Part shown: positions 7,901 through 14,804 of the stretch, one piece after another | Numbering within the stretch: position 1 is the stretch's first letter | Layout: each line of letters starts with the position of its first letter | DNA from: CAYVQZ01 sp964453435 | GTDB lineage: Bacteria > Abyssobacteria > SURF-5 | DNA: 17,268 nt | Direction: 5' to 3' | Assembly: GCA_964453435.1 (NCBI GenBank) | Contig: CAYVQZ010000078.1 | Location: 1-17,268, forward strand | Notes under the pieces: model-generated | What the model was told of the DNA's origin: nothing | What the model saw: the letters and a program-made list of their open reading frames with translations, nothing else | Database searches by the model: none | Program-made: the position numbers and the translations under genes

Positions 7901-8067
7901 GTCGGAAACTGGTGGTCGAGTTTCTGCAGTATTCCGCCCACGTATGGCGAACTGTCGGCGAGGATGACTTTATATCCTGTCTCGGCCAATTCGAGCGCGG
8001 ATTTTATCCCGGCTATCCCGGCGCCCACGACCAGCACGGTCCCGATTTTCTTTTCCTCAGTAGTCAT
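4972..8067 (-). CDS. hdrA: Double HdrA-type iron-sulfur flavoprotein
   Basis: A 1031-residue protein, about 1.5 times a usual HdrA, built from two HdrA halves. Half one (1-450): FAD Rossmann motif GAGIAG at 15-20, cluster motif C59-x2-C62, an internal ferredoxin region and the HCVGS-like IQCVGSR at 260-266. It lacks the N-terminal CxC domain. Half two: a CxC-type domain (462-600) with C469, C471, C505, C530, then a second flavin fold (GGGVAG at 610-615, IQCVGSR near 759-765) and a C-terminal pair of ferredoxin motifs (C956/959/962/966 and C987/990/993/997). In the internal ferredoxin the first motif reads CNGQGAC, so the second Cys is Gln (Q124). HdrA is the flavin subunit that bifurcates electrons between ferredoxin and HdrBC. 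ATG at 8067 follows AGGAG. Confidence 0.92.
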   Translation of the reverse strand: MTTEEKKIGTVLVVGAGIAGIKSALELAETGYKVILADSSPYVGGILQKLDHQFPTDHCGMCRMLPLVGREHASQYCMRKSLFHDNIEILPFTEVKSIEGEAGAYQVELLKRARHVNTDVCNGQGACIEACPVEAPDEFNQGLTTRKAIYKPVPHNVPQMLLIDMQACTKCGECVKACSMDAIDLEAQDEQTQVEVNAIILAAGTTLYDPATDDDAKVYTASEDVVSSLAFERILSGTGTYDGAIRRPSDGKPAKRIAWIQCVGSRNRRQGRDYCSSICCMFALKEAVLAHEKGGPDIETTIFYMDMRTFNKGFYQYRERAEEEYGVKLVRCRVQNVLREADGTLLVRYLDPASGEFKEGSYDMVVLSTGQAPFEDHRKLAELLGVELSPAGLLPTMDFEKVKLEKPGVFICGSVMGLTDISEAIASGVAAAGEASKLLKSAGVEVVEEEAPVERPVSRQVPHVSVVLCSCKDGKTQGSIDLEALRSAINGINGVDEVHVLSSLCREEGQQELEEILGQTKCNRLLLGVCLPYVYRQKFRRMARAAGFNSSLVEIFDLYGMARPGEAEGNGIEQAQRIIGGVRAAVEKLKLAETLQFDRLPIRQSALVLGGGVAGMRAAVSLAERGIEVGLVEKSAQLGGHAGSELHYTIDGLNPADLATGLRQRVEEQSNITVHLNSDVVGTKGKLGCFTTDIRNNENDETIPFEHGAVILATGGHEATTTEYAYGESDRIVTQVELEKRLTAGEIDAAALENVAMIQCVGSREKGAREYCSRICCAAALKNAFKIREMNPETRIFIFNRDMMTYGFLEQYYTQARGEGVVFINYDLAQKPEVEVVDGKPTVKFTDPVLRMPLEVTADLLVLATGIEPSASNEQLARIFGLPLDQNGFFMEADSKWRPVEFKKLGIFLAGTAHSPQPLNETLMQAEAAAQKAYEYLSRGEIHTARVVSRVHDAICARCQVCVEVCPYDARMYDPLNNCIVVDSAACQACGLCAVACPNKAAEVPGWSERQTLAVIDAALQGGRSPAAAGQ

Positions 8068-8076
8068 GGGTTTCTC

Positions 8077-9213
8077 CTACTTGATTTGTCCGGTCACTTC
8101 AACAAGCTCGTCTTCAAAGAACACGGCCAGCGGCTGCGGCTCATCGAGCGACCTGCCCGGATGATAGTCGAACCGCGCCTGCGTTTTGTTCGCGACAGCC
8201 CTGAACAGTTCGGCCAGCGGTATCTCGTTCGGGCAGGCGCTTGTGCACTGCCCGCATCCCACGCAGAGCGTGCTCATATGGGTCATGCGTGTAAGGTGAT
8301 AGAGCAGCGTATCGGTGGGCATCTTCAGGGTCCCCCGTTTGTCGCCCCAGGCGATGAACCTGTCGCCGGGATGACGAAACGTGTCGGTCACGAAAACACA
8401 TTCCTTGCAGTAGCAAACCGGACAGGCCACGCGGCAGTTGTAACAGTTTATGCATCCCGCCAGGTAATCGCGCAGCTTCTCCATGCTGTTCACCCGTTCG
8501 GCGATATCGGAGAAGACCTTGTCCCGCTCGGCGACACGTTGGTCCATGATTTGTTTCACTGCCTTGTCTCGGCCCGCCGGGGCTTCCACCGCCTCGATTC
8601 CGAGGCTCTCGCGTATGCGCTCACCTTTTTCGCTCACCCACTCGACAAAGACTTCCCGAGGTCCCGAACCGATGACGCAGAGTCTGATATCAACGTTGTC
8701 AGGAACGGGGTGCTCGCAAATCCTGCAGGCGGTAGTCACATCGAATCCTTCGGCGCTCTTGGTTCCCGCGCCGCCGCCCGCGGCTTCGAGGAAGTCTTCG
8801 GTCGACGAGGCATCCTGCGCGAGTTTCAGGTAATCGGTGTTCTCATATCTGCCCAGGCAGTCGATGCCAATCAACACGAGGTCATCGATATTCGCTTGTT
8901 TCAGTTTGACCAATTCGAGAAGCGCTCTGATCTCGCATGACCGCATTACCACCGCCACCGGTCTGCCCGAGGGGACGTTTGTCAGGTTGGAGACCAGCTT
9001 GGCCGAATTCACGGGCACAACGGGCGCGAATGGGTCTATCTGAGCAAGCTTTTCGGCGTCGGCGATGAGAGTCTGCATGACACCTTTGGAACTCTGGCGG
9101 GCGGGCACAAGGATTGCATCCACGACGTCCTTCTCGAGCATGTCTTTGAAAAGGGCGGCCAGTGGCTCATTGAAAGCGCCTTCTTTCGCAGTTAGTTTGC
9201 TGTATTCCGTCAT
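8077..9213 (-). CDS. FrhB/FdhB-like iron-sulfur flavoprotein (Hdr-associated)
   Basis: A 378-residue protein of the coenzyme F420 hydrogenase/formate dehydrogenase beta-subunit family. The N-terminal part (about 1-240) has the family signature RSCEIRAL at 91-98, GIDCLGRYE at 116-124 and C163/C166. The C-terminal part holds Cys-rich ferredoxin motifs: C254/C257/C260/C264 with extra C267, C269 and C272, then C317/C320/C323/C327-P. FrhB proteins bind FAD and move electrons between F420 or another carrier and iron-sulfur partners. Placed between mvhD and hdrA, it is probably an electron input module of the complex. Whether it uses F420, formate-derived electrons or a ferredoxin cannot be read from sequence. 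ATG at 9213 with a GGGAGAG site upstream; the stop overlaps the next ribosome site. Confidence 0.85.
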   Translation of the reverse strand: MTEYSKLTAKEGAFNEPLAALFKDMLEKDVVDAILVPARQSSKGVMQTLIADAEKLAQIDPFAPVVPVNSAKLVSNLTNVPSGRPVAVVMRSCEIRALLELVKLKQANIDDLVLIGIDCLGRYENTDYLKLAQDASSTEDFLEAAGGGAGTKSAEGFDVTTACRICEHPVPDNVDIRLCVIGSGPREVFVEWVSEKGERIRESLGIEAVEAPAGRDKAVKQIMDQRVAERDKVFSDIAERVNSMEKLRDYLAGCINCYNCRVACPVCYCKECVFVTDTFRHPGDRFIAWGDKRGTLKMPTDTLLYHLTRMTHMSTLCVGCGQCTSACPNEIPLAELFRAVANKTQARFDYHPGRSLDEPQPLAVFFEDELVEVTGQIK

Positions 9214-9237
9214 CTTTCTCTCTCCCGGACGAATTTC

Positions 9238-9666
9238 TTACGCGATTGTTTTATCAACACTGAGCGGACTCGGCCCGAGCGCTCGCAGTTTCTCGGTCAT
9301 CTCCCTGGAGTGTTCCTGGAACATCACGCCGTCGCTGGCGGCCACCCACCGCAGCCAGAAGCGGTCCTCTTCGATGCCGAACTGCTTCAATATCTCCCTT
9401 AGCAACGCCGCGCGCCGCCGGGCCTTCATGTTGCCGTTAATGTAATGGCAGTCGCCGGGCCAGCATCCGCCGATGTACACGCCGTCGGCTCCCTCCAGAA
9501 ACGCTTTCAGCACATAGACGGGATCGACCATGCCGCTGCACATCATGCGCACGATCTTGACGTTTTGCGGATAACTGAGGCGCGACGTTCCGGCCAGGTC
9601 CGCTGCGGTGAACGTGCACCAATTACAAAGAAACGCTACAATGGTGGGTTCAAAGTCGTTGCTCAT
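9238..9666 (-). CDS. mvhD: MvhD-like [2Fe-2S] electron adaptor
   Basis: A 142-residue MvhD/FlpD-family protein. The conserved cysteines are visible: C14 and C17 (FLCNWC), C43 (MMCSGMVDP), and C68 and C72 (GGCWPGDCHY). MvhD carries a [2Fe-2S] cluster and joins hydrogenase, formate dehydrogenase or other donors to HdrA. Length and motif spacing are typical. No hydrogenase or formate dehydrogenase catalytic subunit lies in this window, so its donor is encoded elsewhere or is the neighbouring FrhB-like or GltD module. It starts 11 nt after the upstream HdrA-GltD stop, with AAGGAG well placed. Confidence 0.93.
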   Translation of the reverse strand: MSNDFEPTIVAFLCNWCTFTAADLAGTSRLSYPQNVKIVRMMCSGMVDPVYVLKAFLEGADGVYIGGCWPGDCHYINGNMKARRRAALLREILKQFGIEEDRFWLRWVAASDGVMFQEHSREMTEKLRALGPSPLSVDKTIA

Positions 9667-9677
9667 CTTGTGTCTCC

Positions 9678-12600
9678 TTAACTGGCAAGAATTCCCTCAA
9701 TTTCTCCGAATATCTGTTTCGTCGTAAAATGCCGTATGCCGGCCGCGCCGCTCGGACAGTATGCGGCGCAGCTTCCGCATCCCTTGCACACCGCCTCGTT
9801 TATGACGCTGATTTTTCTGAACTCATCGAACTCGATGGCCGAATACGGACAGAGGCCGATGCAAACCTGGCATCCTATGCAGACATCGCTGTCGATATTG
9901 CTTATCATCGGCGGGACGACCACCGCGCCCAGCGTCGAAAGAGACTGCGCCTCGCTCGCGGCAGCCTTGGCTTGTGCGACGGAGTCCGTGATATCCTTCG
10001 GCCCCTGGCACACGCCGGCGAGGAACACGCCCGAGGTCGGTGTCGACACCGGCTCGAGCTTGGGATGTTCTTCCATGAAGAAGCCGTCTTTCGACAGCGT
10101 GAGCCCGAATATTCTCGCTATTTCCTGGGCGTCGGGCCGAGGCTCCATGGCCGTGCAGAGGACCACCATCTCGACGGGAACTCGCAGCATCTTACCCAGC
10201 AAGGTGTCCTCGGCCTTGACAATGAGCAGCCCTTCTTCGCTCGGGTCTTCCGCCTTATCGGTTACTTCGACGGCCTTGCCCCGAATCATCCGCACGCCTT
10301 CGTCCTGGATGCGGCGATAGAACTCTTCGTAGCCTTTTCCGAAACATCTCATGTCGATGTAGAAGTTGTAGACCTCGGTGTCATGACCGCACTTGTCCTT
10401 GACGAGGTGAGCCATTTTCAAGGCGTACATGCAGCAGGTGCGCGAGCAGTACTCATGGTAATTCTTGTCTCGACTGCCGACGCAGTGGAGGAACGCGACG
10501 CTGCGCGGCGGTTCGGTGTGCCCCCACTTGTCGTTCGGGTCTTTTAACAGGATTTTGCCCGACGTCGGACCGGTGGCGTTTGAAAGCCGCTCGAATTCCA
10601 GACTGGTGAGGACGTTCGTGAATTTGCCGTAACCGTATTCTTCCATCGGGGTCGGGTCCATGATGTCGAAGCCGGTGGCCACGATGATCGAGCCAACATC
10701 GAGGGTCACGACCTCGTCTTTCTGGTCGTGCTCTATCGCCTTGGCTTCGCAGGCGGGCACGCACTGTTTGCACTCGCAGCACACGCCGCATGAGACGCAT
10801 CTGGCGGCTTCGGCTCTCGCCTGTTCTTCGGTGAAGCCGGTCTCGACTTCCGTGAAGCTGTTGACCCGTTGCTCCGGCTCGAGTTCGGGCATCTTGGCGC
10901 GCCCAGTCCTCTCCACGTCTTCCGGAATGGGGGCCCAGTCCTCTCCCGTCGGTCTCGCGGGCCGGTCCTCGACGAGGTCCTCTCCCCTCAGATAACGGTC
11001 TATCGAGATGGCCGCTTCTTTACCCGTCGCGACTGCCTCGACGACGAGAGAGGGTCCGGAGTACAGCTCGCCACCCGCGAAGACGCCGGGCTTGCTGGTT
11101 TCCAGTGTCACCGGGTCCGCCACTATCAGGCCTCTCGGACTCAACTCGATGCCCTCGGCGCCTTTGATACTCGAGAGGTCGGGCCTCTGACCGATGGCGA
11201 CCAGCACCGTGTCGCACTCTTCGGAGAACATCTCGGATTCGTCGTATTGAGGTTTGAACCTTTTGTTTTCGTCGAAGACCGCCGTGCATCGCTTGAATTC
11301 GATGCCATGCACCTTAGAATCATTCGCCAGAATCTTCCTGACCCCCCACGAGTTGTGAATCTTGATTCCTTCCGCCTCGGTGGCCTCGATTTCTTCCACC
11401 CAGGCGGGCATCTCGTCGCGTTTTTCCAGGCAGTAGACGTGCACGTCAGAAGCGCCCTTTCGCCTGGCCACCCGGGCCACATCCATGGCAACCGCGCCGC
11501 CGCCGATAACGACCGCTTTCTTTCCGACCTCGCCATTGTTGAAAAGGTTCTGGTTGCGCAGGAACGACACTCCCCGTTGCACTCCCTGGCTGTCCTCTCC
11601 TTCAACGCCAAGACCGAACTCGTTGTGCGCTCCGCTCGCAACGAAGACGGCCTTGAATCCTTCCTCGAACAGGTTATCGATGGTCCTCTGCTCGCCTATG
11701 GGCGAGTTAGTCTTGATTTCGACTCCCAATCGGCGAATGTAACCCACTTCGCGATTCAACACCTCGGGCGGCAGCCTGTAATCAGGGATGCCCGCCCTGA
11801 GCATTCCGCCGACTTCCGGCAGCGCCTCGAAGATAGTGGGATGGTATCCCTTCCGAGCCAGGAAGTAGGCGCATGATATGCCCGCGGGACCGGAGCCGAT
11901 GACAGCAACTTTTTCCTCGGCCGGTTTCTTTTCAATCTCGGGAGGCTCGAGCGTTTCCCAATCCACCTGGTCCGCCGCGAACCGCTTCAGGTTTCGAATG
12001 GATACCGGCTCATCGATTTCGCCTCTTCTGCAGGCCTTTTCGCATGGGGCCGGGCACACCCTCCCGAGCACGCCGGGAAGAGGCAGGTTCTCGAGAATCA
12101 ACCGCACGGCTTCTTCGTACTTGCCTTCGCGTATGAGGGTGACGTAGCCCTGCACGTTCGTTCCCGCGGGGCAGGTCTGCACGCAGGGTCCCCTGTCTTT
12201 CTTGTCGATGGCGAACGTTATGGGCACAGCTTGGGGAAACGGCCTGAAAACCGCGTTGCGCTGTTTCGTGCCGACGTCCCATTCGTTCGGAACAACAATG
12301 GGACAGTATTTCGTGCACTCCCCGCAACCGGTGCATTTGACCGGGTCTACATACCGGGCATGCTTTTTCACTTTGACTTCGAAGTTTCCCACAAAACCAT
12401 TTACTTCTTCCACCTCGCTGTACGAAAGAATCTCGATGTTCGGGTCCTGACCTACCGCGACCATCTTGGGCGTACCGATGCACGCCGCGCAGTCCATGGT
12501 CGGAAACGTTTTGTCATACTGGAGCATATGCCCGCCTATCGTGGCCTGGCGCTCCACGAGATACACTTTATAGCCCGCGCTGGCGACATCGAGCGACGCC

Positions 12601-13088
12601 TGCATCCCCGTTATTCCGCCGCCCACGACGAGGGTGTTCGGGTTGACGGGGAAAGTCTTTGGGAAAAGGTCGGACTGATATCGGACGCGGGTGATGCCCG
12701 CCCTGGCGAGGATTTTCGCTTTTTCCGTTGCCTCGTCCTCATCGAGGGTCACCCACGAGACATGCTCGCGAACACACACATGGTGAAACGCCCTGAACGG
12801 ATTGAGACCGGCCCGGGCGCATGCCGCCCTGAATGTGTGTTCGTGCATCCGCGGCGAGCACGACGCCACCACCACGCGGGTCAGGCCGAATTCTTTTATG
12901 TCTTTCTCAATAATTTCCTGTCCGGGGTCGGAACACATGAACAGGTAGTCGCGGGAAATCGTGACACCCGGCAATGCGCCGATATATTCGGCGACTTCTC
13001 CGCACCGCACTTTGAAAGCGATGTTTATGCCGCAGTGGCAAATGTAAAAGCCGATTTTCTCCTCTTTCAACGCTGCTTCTTTACTCAT
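9678..13088 (-). CDS. HdrA with inserted GltD/NfnB-type NAD(P)H oxidoreductase module
   Basis: A 1136-residue fusion. Residues 1-145 are the HdrA N-terminal domain (C17-x-C19, C52, C77). The HdrA flavin fold follows (GGGITG near 155-160, CAAC at 200-203) and then one ferredoxin motif (C252/255/258/262). At about 290 the HdrA sequence is interrupted by a glutamate-synthase small-subunit-like module: a Cys-rich helical domain (CVQTCPAGTN, CPAPCEKACRR), FAD motif GSGPAG (398-403), pyridine-nucleotide motif GGGAVAMD (529-536), and GVFAGGE near 668-674. HdrA resumes near 765 with CCECKQCVPACEAKAI, then HCVGSR and two C-terminal ferredoxins (CIGCQVCIGLCP, CKGCGSCAAYCP). It probably takes electrons from NAD(P)H into an Hdr complex. 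The nucleotide half reads CLEKRDEMPA where many NADPH enzymes have YRR, which may favour NADH. ATG at 13088. Confidence 0.92.
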   Translation of the reverse strand: MSKEAALKEEKIGFYICHCGINIAFKVRCGEVAEYIGALPGVTISRDYLFMCSDPGQEIIEKDIKEFGLTRVVVASCSPRMHEHTFRAACARAGLNPFRAFHHVCVREHVSWVTLDEDEATEKAKILARAGITRVRYQSDLFPKTFPVNPNTLVVGGGITGMQASLDVASAGYKVYLVERQATIGGHMLQYDKTFPTMDCAACIGTPKMVAVGQDPNIEILSYSEVEEVNGFVGNFEVKVKKHARYVDPVKCTGCGECTKYCPIVVPNEWDVGTKQRNAVFRPFPQAVPITFAIDKKDRGPCVQTCPAGTNVQGYVTLIREGKYEEAVRLILENLPLPGVLGRVCPAPCEKACRRGEIDEPVSIRNLKRFAADQVDWETLEPPEIEKKPAEEKVAVIGSGPAGISCAYFLARKGYHPTIFEALPEVGGMLRAGIPDYRLPPEVLNREVGYIRRLGVEIKTNSPIGEQRTIDNLFEEGFKAVFVASGAHNEFGLGVEGEDSQGVQRGVSFLRNQNLFNNGEVGKKAVVIGGGAVAMDVARVARRKGASDVHVYCLEKRDEMPAWVEEIEATEAEGIKIHNSWGVRKILANDSKVHGIEFKRCTAVFDENKRFKPQYDESEMFSEECDTVLVAIGQRPDLSSIKGAEGIELSPRGLIVADPVTLETSKPGVFAGGELYSGPSLVVEAVATGKEAAISIDRYLRGEDLVEDRPARPTGEDWAPIPEDVERTGRAKMPELEPEQRVNSFTEVETGFTEEQARAEAARCVSCGVCCECKQCVPACEAKAIEHDQKDEVVTLDVGSIIVATGFDIMDPTPMEEYGYGKFTNVLTSLEFERLSNATGPTSGKILLKDPNDKWGHTEPPRSVAFLHCVGSRDKNYHEYCSRTCCMYALKMAHLVKDKCGHDTEVYNFYIDMRCFGKGYEEFYRRIQDEGVRMIRGKAVEVTDKAEDPSEEGLLIVKAEDTLLGKMLRVPVEMVVLCTAMEPRPDAQEIARIFGLTLSKDGFFMEEHPKLEPVSTPTSGVFLAGVCQGPKDITDSVAQAKAAASEAQSLSTLGAVVVPPMISNIDSDVCIGCQVCIGLCPYSAIEFDEFRKISVINEAVCKGCGSCAAYCPSGAAGIRHFTTKQIFGEIEGILAS

Positions 13089-13104
13089 GAGCTATTCCTC
13101 TCAA

Positions 13105-14244
13105 TCATTCAACCGACTCATGGAGCAGTTCTGCCACATCCCGAATCTTCATTTCCTCTTCTTCGATGCCGAGGGCTCTCAGGCCGTCCTCCAGCATGAT
13201 TGTGCAGAAGGGACAAGCAGTGGCAATGACCTGCGCGCCCGCCTCTTTCGCTTCGTTTATTCGCAACACACTGAAGCGTTTTTCGACTTCCACCTCGGAC
13301 CAGATGCCGCCGCCGCCACCGCCGCAGCACAGGCTCTTTGCCCTGTTTCTCGGGAGCTCGACGTATTCGAGACCCGGGATGCTCCGGAGCACGTTTCGGG
13401 GTTCTTCGTAGATTCCGTTGTGCCGGCCGAGGTAGCAAGGATCGTGGTACGCGACCTTGAGCGGCGCCTCATTCTTGGGAACGAGCTTCCCTTCTTTGAT
13501 GAGGCGGTCAAAGACCTGGGTGTAATGGACGGACTTGAAGTTTCCGTCGTAATATTTATTGAACGCGTTCATGCAGTGGGGGGAGCTCGCAATAATATTT
13601 TGGACTCCCTTCGAGGCGAACAGCTCCTTGTTAGAATCCTGCAGGGTCGTATAGGTTTCCAGCCCACCGCACTTGTGGGCCTGGTCGCCGCAACAGCTCT
13701 CTTCGGTTCCTATGACACCCATGGAGACTCCGCCTTTCAAAAGGAGCGACGCCATATCCTTGAGAGCCTTTCTGTTTCTGGCGTCGTAGGCGTGGGTGCA
13801 ACAGGCAAAGAAGAGGTTCTCCGTCGCCTCGCTGAATTCGGGAACATCCATCTTCTCCGCCCACTCCATGCGCTCGGAGCGGGAAGAACTCCACGGGTTG
13901 CCGTCGTTGCGAAGACTGCTCAGCGGAACCCGGAACAGGGGCGGCACAATGCCGCTTTCAAGCATTACGCTCCGCGTCGCTCGTATGATGTCGATTATGT
14001 CTATCTGGCGCGGACATCTCGAAACACATGTGGCGCACGTGACGCAGTTCCACAGGCTGTCCTCCTCGTATCCCTCTATCCCGAGAGAGACCAGCCGTAT
14101 CAACAGACGCGGGCTGAACTCGTCCACCAGGTTCCAGGGGCAAACGCCCGTACAGGTGCCGCACTGCATGCAGACCCGCAGGGTCTCACCGCCCACCTCG
14201 AGCACCGCATCCGTTATCTCTAACATCGGGCTGACAGAAGCCAT
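13105..14244 (-). CDS. hdrD: HdrD-like (HdrC-HdrB fused) iron-sulfur protein
   Basis: A 379-residue soluble protein in which an HdrC-type domain (C25/28/31/35 and C67/70/73/77, each ending Cys-Pro) is fused to an HdrB-type domain. The second CCG unit is complete: C270, C306-C307, C344-x2-C347. The first has C148/C149, C184-C185 and C224, but SSPHC stands where CxxC would be, as is usual for HdrD-like bacterial proteins, so one non-cubane site is likely degenerate. No membrane segment or HdrE partner is present, so it is cytosolic. It is the first gene of the operon: AGGAGG lies 8 nt before the ATG at 14244 and a sigma-54 promoter lies 120 nt upstream. It probably acts as a second electron acceptor or disulfide-reducing unit beside HdrBC. 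Confidence 0.92.
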   Translation of the reverse strand: MASVSPMLEITDAVLEVGGETLRVCMQCGTCTGVCPWNLVDEFSPRLLIRLVSLGIEGYEEDSLWNCVTCATCVSRCPRQIDIIDIIRATRSVMLESGIVPPLFRVPLSSLRNDGNPWSSSRSERMEWAEKMDVPEFSEATENLFFACCTHAYDARNRKALKDMASLLLKGGVSMGVIGTEESCCGDQAHKCGGLETYTTLQDSNKELFASKGVQNIIASSPHCMNAFNKYYDGNFKSVHYTQVFDRLIKEGKLVPKNEAPLKVAYHDPCYLGRHNGIYEEPRNVLRSIPGLEYVELPRNRAKSLCCGGGGGGIWSEVEVEKRFSVLRINEAKEAGAQVIATACPFCTIMLEDGLRALGIEEEEMKIRDVAELLHESVE

Positions 14245-14365
14245 CGAAAGAACCTCCTCTTGCCACCTTCATTCACTTTGTTCGCAGCGCCGCAGCGCTG
14301 TCGAGAAATCTTTTTCCCTGCCTTCGCCCATGGCATCGGCAGGCGATGCTACCCTTAGTATTTTG

Positions 14366-14380
14366 GCAAGAACTATGCCA
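14366..14380 (-). promoter_or_regulatory. Sigma-54 (-24/-12) promoter of the Hdr operon
   Basis: On the minus strand the sequence is TGGCATAGTTCTTGCC, matching the RpoN consensus TGGCAc-N5-TTGCw with the required GG-N10-GC spacing. Transcription should start near 14354, giving a leader of about 110 nt before hdrD. RpoN promoters need an AAA+ activator bound upstream. The two receivers in this window lack that domain, so the activator is encoded elsewhere. Confidence 0.8.
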
Positions 14381-14479
14381 CCGAAAAATCAGAACCGGCG
14401 CCGTGTGAACTGCTGTCGCGACCGATGCGCAAAACCTCTGTGGTTGTTGTCTGTTCGCCGTTTTTCAGAACGCTTGCGC

Positions 14480-14502
14480 CATCCGGCGCGGGCATCCGGC
14501 GC
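14480..14502. repeat. Direct repeat CATCCGGCGC x2
   Basis: CATCCGGCGC occurs at 14480-14489 and again at 14493-14502, 13 bp apart start to start, inside the divergent control region. It could be a protein-binding repeat, or the GCGCC/GGCGC halves could form a stem. No function is established. Confidence 0.6.
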
Positions 14503-14524
14503 AATGCCTGAGGAACCCGGAACC

Positions 14525-14543
14525 ATTGCAATGCAACGTTGCA
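14525..14543. promoter_or_regulatory. Palindromic candidate activator site (UAS)
   Basis: TGCAACGTTGCA (14532-14543) is a perfect 12-bp palindrome, overlapped by a second one, ATTGCAAT (14525-14532). They share the TTGCA half-site. The centre lies about 150 bp upstream of the plus-strand start and about 185 bp upstream of the minus-strand start, where enhancer-binding proteins for sigma-54 promoters usually bind. A single site could serve both promoters. Binding is inferred. Confidence 0.5.
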
Positions 14544-14660
14544 CGTCGCACTCCCTGTGACGTTCCGTCGTTTCTTTTCCTCCGTGAAAACACGTGAAGA
14601 AGGCGCGGCGAACCGACCGACATTGCTGTTCCGCTTGCCGGCGAGAAGCGAGTTCGTTCT

Positions 14661-14676
14661 TGGCATAGATATTGCT
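14661..14676 (+). promoter_or_regulatory. Sigma-54 (-24/-12) promoter of the NifX/DUF1847 operon
   Basis: TGGCATAGATATTGCT matches the RpoN consensus with GG-N10-GC spacing, and its -24 hexamer TGGCAT and -12 TTGC are identical to those of the divergent Hdr promoter. Expected start is near 14687, about 118 nt before the GTG start of the next gene. Confidence 0.78.
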
Positions 14677-14804
14677 CAAAACCATTTGCGTGTTTTCGGA
14701 AAGATTTTTTTGCGAATCGGAAGCGTGTCGCCGCCTGTTAAGCGGCCGCTTTCTCGGGTGAGGACACATGCGTTCCTCGCAGCCATGCTTATAGGAAAAG
14801 AATC

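Larger units (their letters stand above)
14245..14804. other. Divergent control region between the Hdr operon and the NifX/DUF1847 gene
   Basis: No credible gene lies in these 560 bp. The region contains two outward-pointing sigma-54 promoters, a palindrome, a direct repeat (all listed separately) and leader hairpins. The Hdr-side leader has a stem at 14285-14300 (CAGCGC/GCGCTG). The other leader has a stem at 14730-14746 (GCCGC/GCGGC). The minus-strand open frame at 14389-14769 has an unnatural composition and no ribosome site. Confidence 0.7.

Noticed and set aside
14245..14340. Short leader ORF ahead of hdrD starting MPWAKAGKK
   Set aside because: It has no ribosome site, runs into the hdrD start in another frame and looks like chance.
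14389..14769. 126-codon minus-strand frame in the divergent control region
   Set aside because: It crosses the palindrome and a sigma-54 promoter, has Arg/Ser-rich random composition and no ribosome site.
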